64,000 bases of DNA, taken from assembly GCA_014799385.1 (NCBI GenBank), contig JAAVIC010000009.1:1-64000 (forward strand), in the 5' to 3' direction. Positions 63,358-64,000 of this stretch are shown here, in pieces (position 1 is the first letter of the stretch; every line of letters starts with the position of its first letter). The stretch is from Oscillospiraceae bacterium. GTDB taxonomy: Bacteria > Bacillota > Clostridia > Oscillospirales > Ruminococcaceae. Position numbers and translations under genes: made by a program. Under the pieces are notes generated by a model. That model worked only from the letters and a program-made list of their open reading frames with translations. It was not told the DNA's origin and searched no databases.

Positions 63358-64000
63358 TATTTTATCCCCTGTATAACTTCTGTAATTGACTGCTTTAAGA
63401 TATTTAATCCGCGCATAAGGATTTCGTCCTCGATAACGGGCGCGGGCATCAGCTTGACAACGCAGTTTCCGCGTCCGGCGCGTTCAAGCACCAGATTATG
63501 TGAAAAGCAGGCGTCCACCACTTTTTCGCTGAACACATCGCCGCCGAGCTTTTCGCAGTCTATTCCCCAAATCATACCGATTCCGCGATAGGAAAGACGG
63601 CTGTCCAACGGAAGTATCTCGTTCTTGATAAAGTCCTCGATGATCTGTCCTTTGCGCTTGGATTCGTCCTCCACGTTGTGGTCGAGCATATATTCCAAAG
63701 CCGCCTTACCAGCTACAAAGGAGAGCTGATTTCCGCGGAACGTACCGTTATGCTCGGCGGGCTGCCAGATGTCCTCATCGGGCTTTATCAGCAGCAGCGC
63801 CATGGGCATTCCCACGCCGCCGATCGATTTTGACAGCGTAACCATATCGGGCTTGATTCCCGCTCTCTCGAACGAAAAGAATGTTCCCGTGCGAGCGCAG
63901 CCCGCCTGAATATCGTCCACGACAAGCAAAATTCCGTTCTTGTCGCAGAACTCGCGGCAGCCCTTGAGGAACTCCGCCGGGAACGGGTAAATTCCGCCCT
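63357..64000 (-). CDS. EctB-like diaminobutyrate/class III aminotransferase, truncated by the window edge
   Basis: At least 214 C-terminal residues are visible; the N-terminal part lies outside the window. The motifs VVDDIQAGCARTGTFFSFE and TLSKSIGGVGMPMAL (with the PLP lysine) and WQPAEHNGTFRGNQLSFVAG are typical of EctB/PvdH-type L-2,4-diaminobutyrate:2-oxoglutarate aminotransferases. The pattern HNGTFRGN argues for this family over other class III enzymes. It makes diaminobutyrate from aspartate semialdehyde, used for ectoine, siderophores or peptide antibiotics. Partner ATP-grasp downstream; no EctA or EctC in view. Confidence 0.83.
   Translation of the reverse strand, partial: GGIYPFPAEFLKGCREFCDKNGILLVVDDIQAGCARTGTFFSFERAGIKPDMVTLSKSIGGVGMPMALLLIKPDEDIWQPAEHNGTFRGNQLSFVAGKAALEYMLDHNVEDESKRKGQIIEDFIKNEILPLDSRLSYRGIGMIWGIDCEKLGGDVFSEKVVDACFSHNLVLERAGRGNCVVKLMPAPVIEDEILMRGLNILKQSITEVIQGIK

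Noticed and set aside
1..64000. tRNA and rRNA genes
   Set aside because: No stretch with a convincing tRNA cloverleaf or rRNA segment was seen on either strand; the boxA-like motif near 585 alone is not sufficient.

Overview
The window reads as chromosomal DNA of a spore-forming, anaerobic-type Firmicute (class Clostridia, most likely Oscillospirales/Ruminococcaceae-like). This is an inference from gene content, not from a marker gene. The evidence is: dipicolinate synthase (dpaA/dpaB); spoVAC-spoVAD-spoVAE; Firmicute-style ribosome binding sites; TTG/GTG starts; near-consensus sigma-A promoters; a MetH split from its reactivation domain; a RelQ-type alarmone synthetase; and LytTR-DUF3021, GntR(YtrA)-ABC and CsoR-CopA modules. 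No rRNA or tRNA gene and no CRISPR array was recognised.

Layout. 0-0.6 kb: hairpins and a possibly structured RNA region. 0.6-9.5 kb: nucleotidyltransferase, membrane protein, TtcA-like enzyme, LRR lipoprotein, dpaAB, glmM, clpB. 9.7-13.9 kb: an accessory stretch with probable immunity proteins and a LytTR/DUF3021/CPBP-protease group. 13.9-18.5 kb: a LacI regulator and a CUT1 sugar ABC importer. 18.6-21.8 kb: copper export (csoR, copA, copZ). 22-25.4 kb: two secreted proteins and a Na/Pi transporter. 25.9-33.1 kb: XRE regulator, kinase-like protein, relQ, a striking repeat protein, a diguanylate cyclase and a cytidine deaminase. 33.5-35.7 kb: spoVA. 35.8-40.5 kb: lipoprotein, VOC, HAD, NUDIX and a SecA paralogue. 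40.6-49.2 kb: mnmE, two TrkA-type proteins, two DUF4261 paralogues, an FtsA-like ATPase and a GH26-like lipoprotein. 49.2-54.7 kb: GntR-regulated ABC exporter. 54.9-56.7 kb: toxin-antitoxin, cupin, AraC. 56.7-61.3 kb: a cobalamin-riboswitch operon joining B12 uptake to methionine synthase. 61.4-64 kb: hydrolase, ATP-grasp enzyme and an EctB-like aminotransferase cut by the window edge.

The most unusual feature is the intergenic DNA. At least ten copies of a palindromic element share short terminal inverted repeats (GCAAATTCAAAA / TTTTGAATTTGC and variants). They enclose one or two hairpin arms whose sequences differ from copy to copy while staying self-complementary. One copy sits between copA and copZ and makes the two genes one continuous frame. 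Others lie in or beside the spoVA, copA and trkA genes. A second small element (core GCGCGGCATCCGTGCCGCGC) occurs four times inside other hairpins. One of these is an in-frame 69-base insertion in a coding sequence, flanked by an 8-base direct repeat. Two MITE-like elements have longer terminal inverted repeats. Together they suggest active palindrome-based mobile or self-copying DNA that I do not recognise as a named family.

Other points of interest: a protein with nine FliM-N-like short motifs; a secreted cysteine-hydrolase-like gene broken by one base in a poly-A tract just after its start; a GH26-like protein that seems to lack both catalytic glutamates; and a RelB/DinJ-type antitoxin paired with a YoeB-type toxin.
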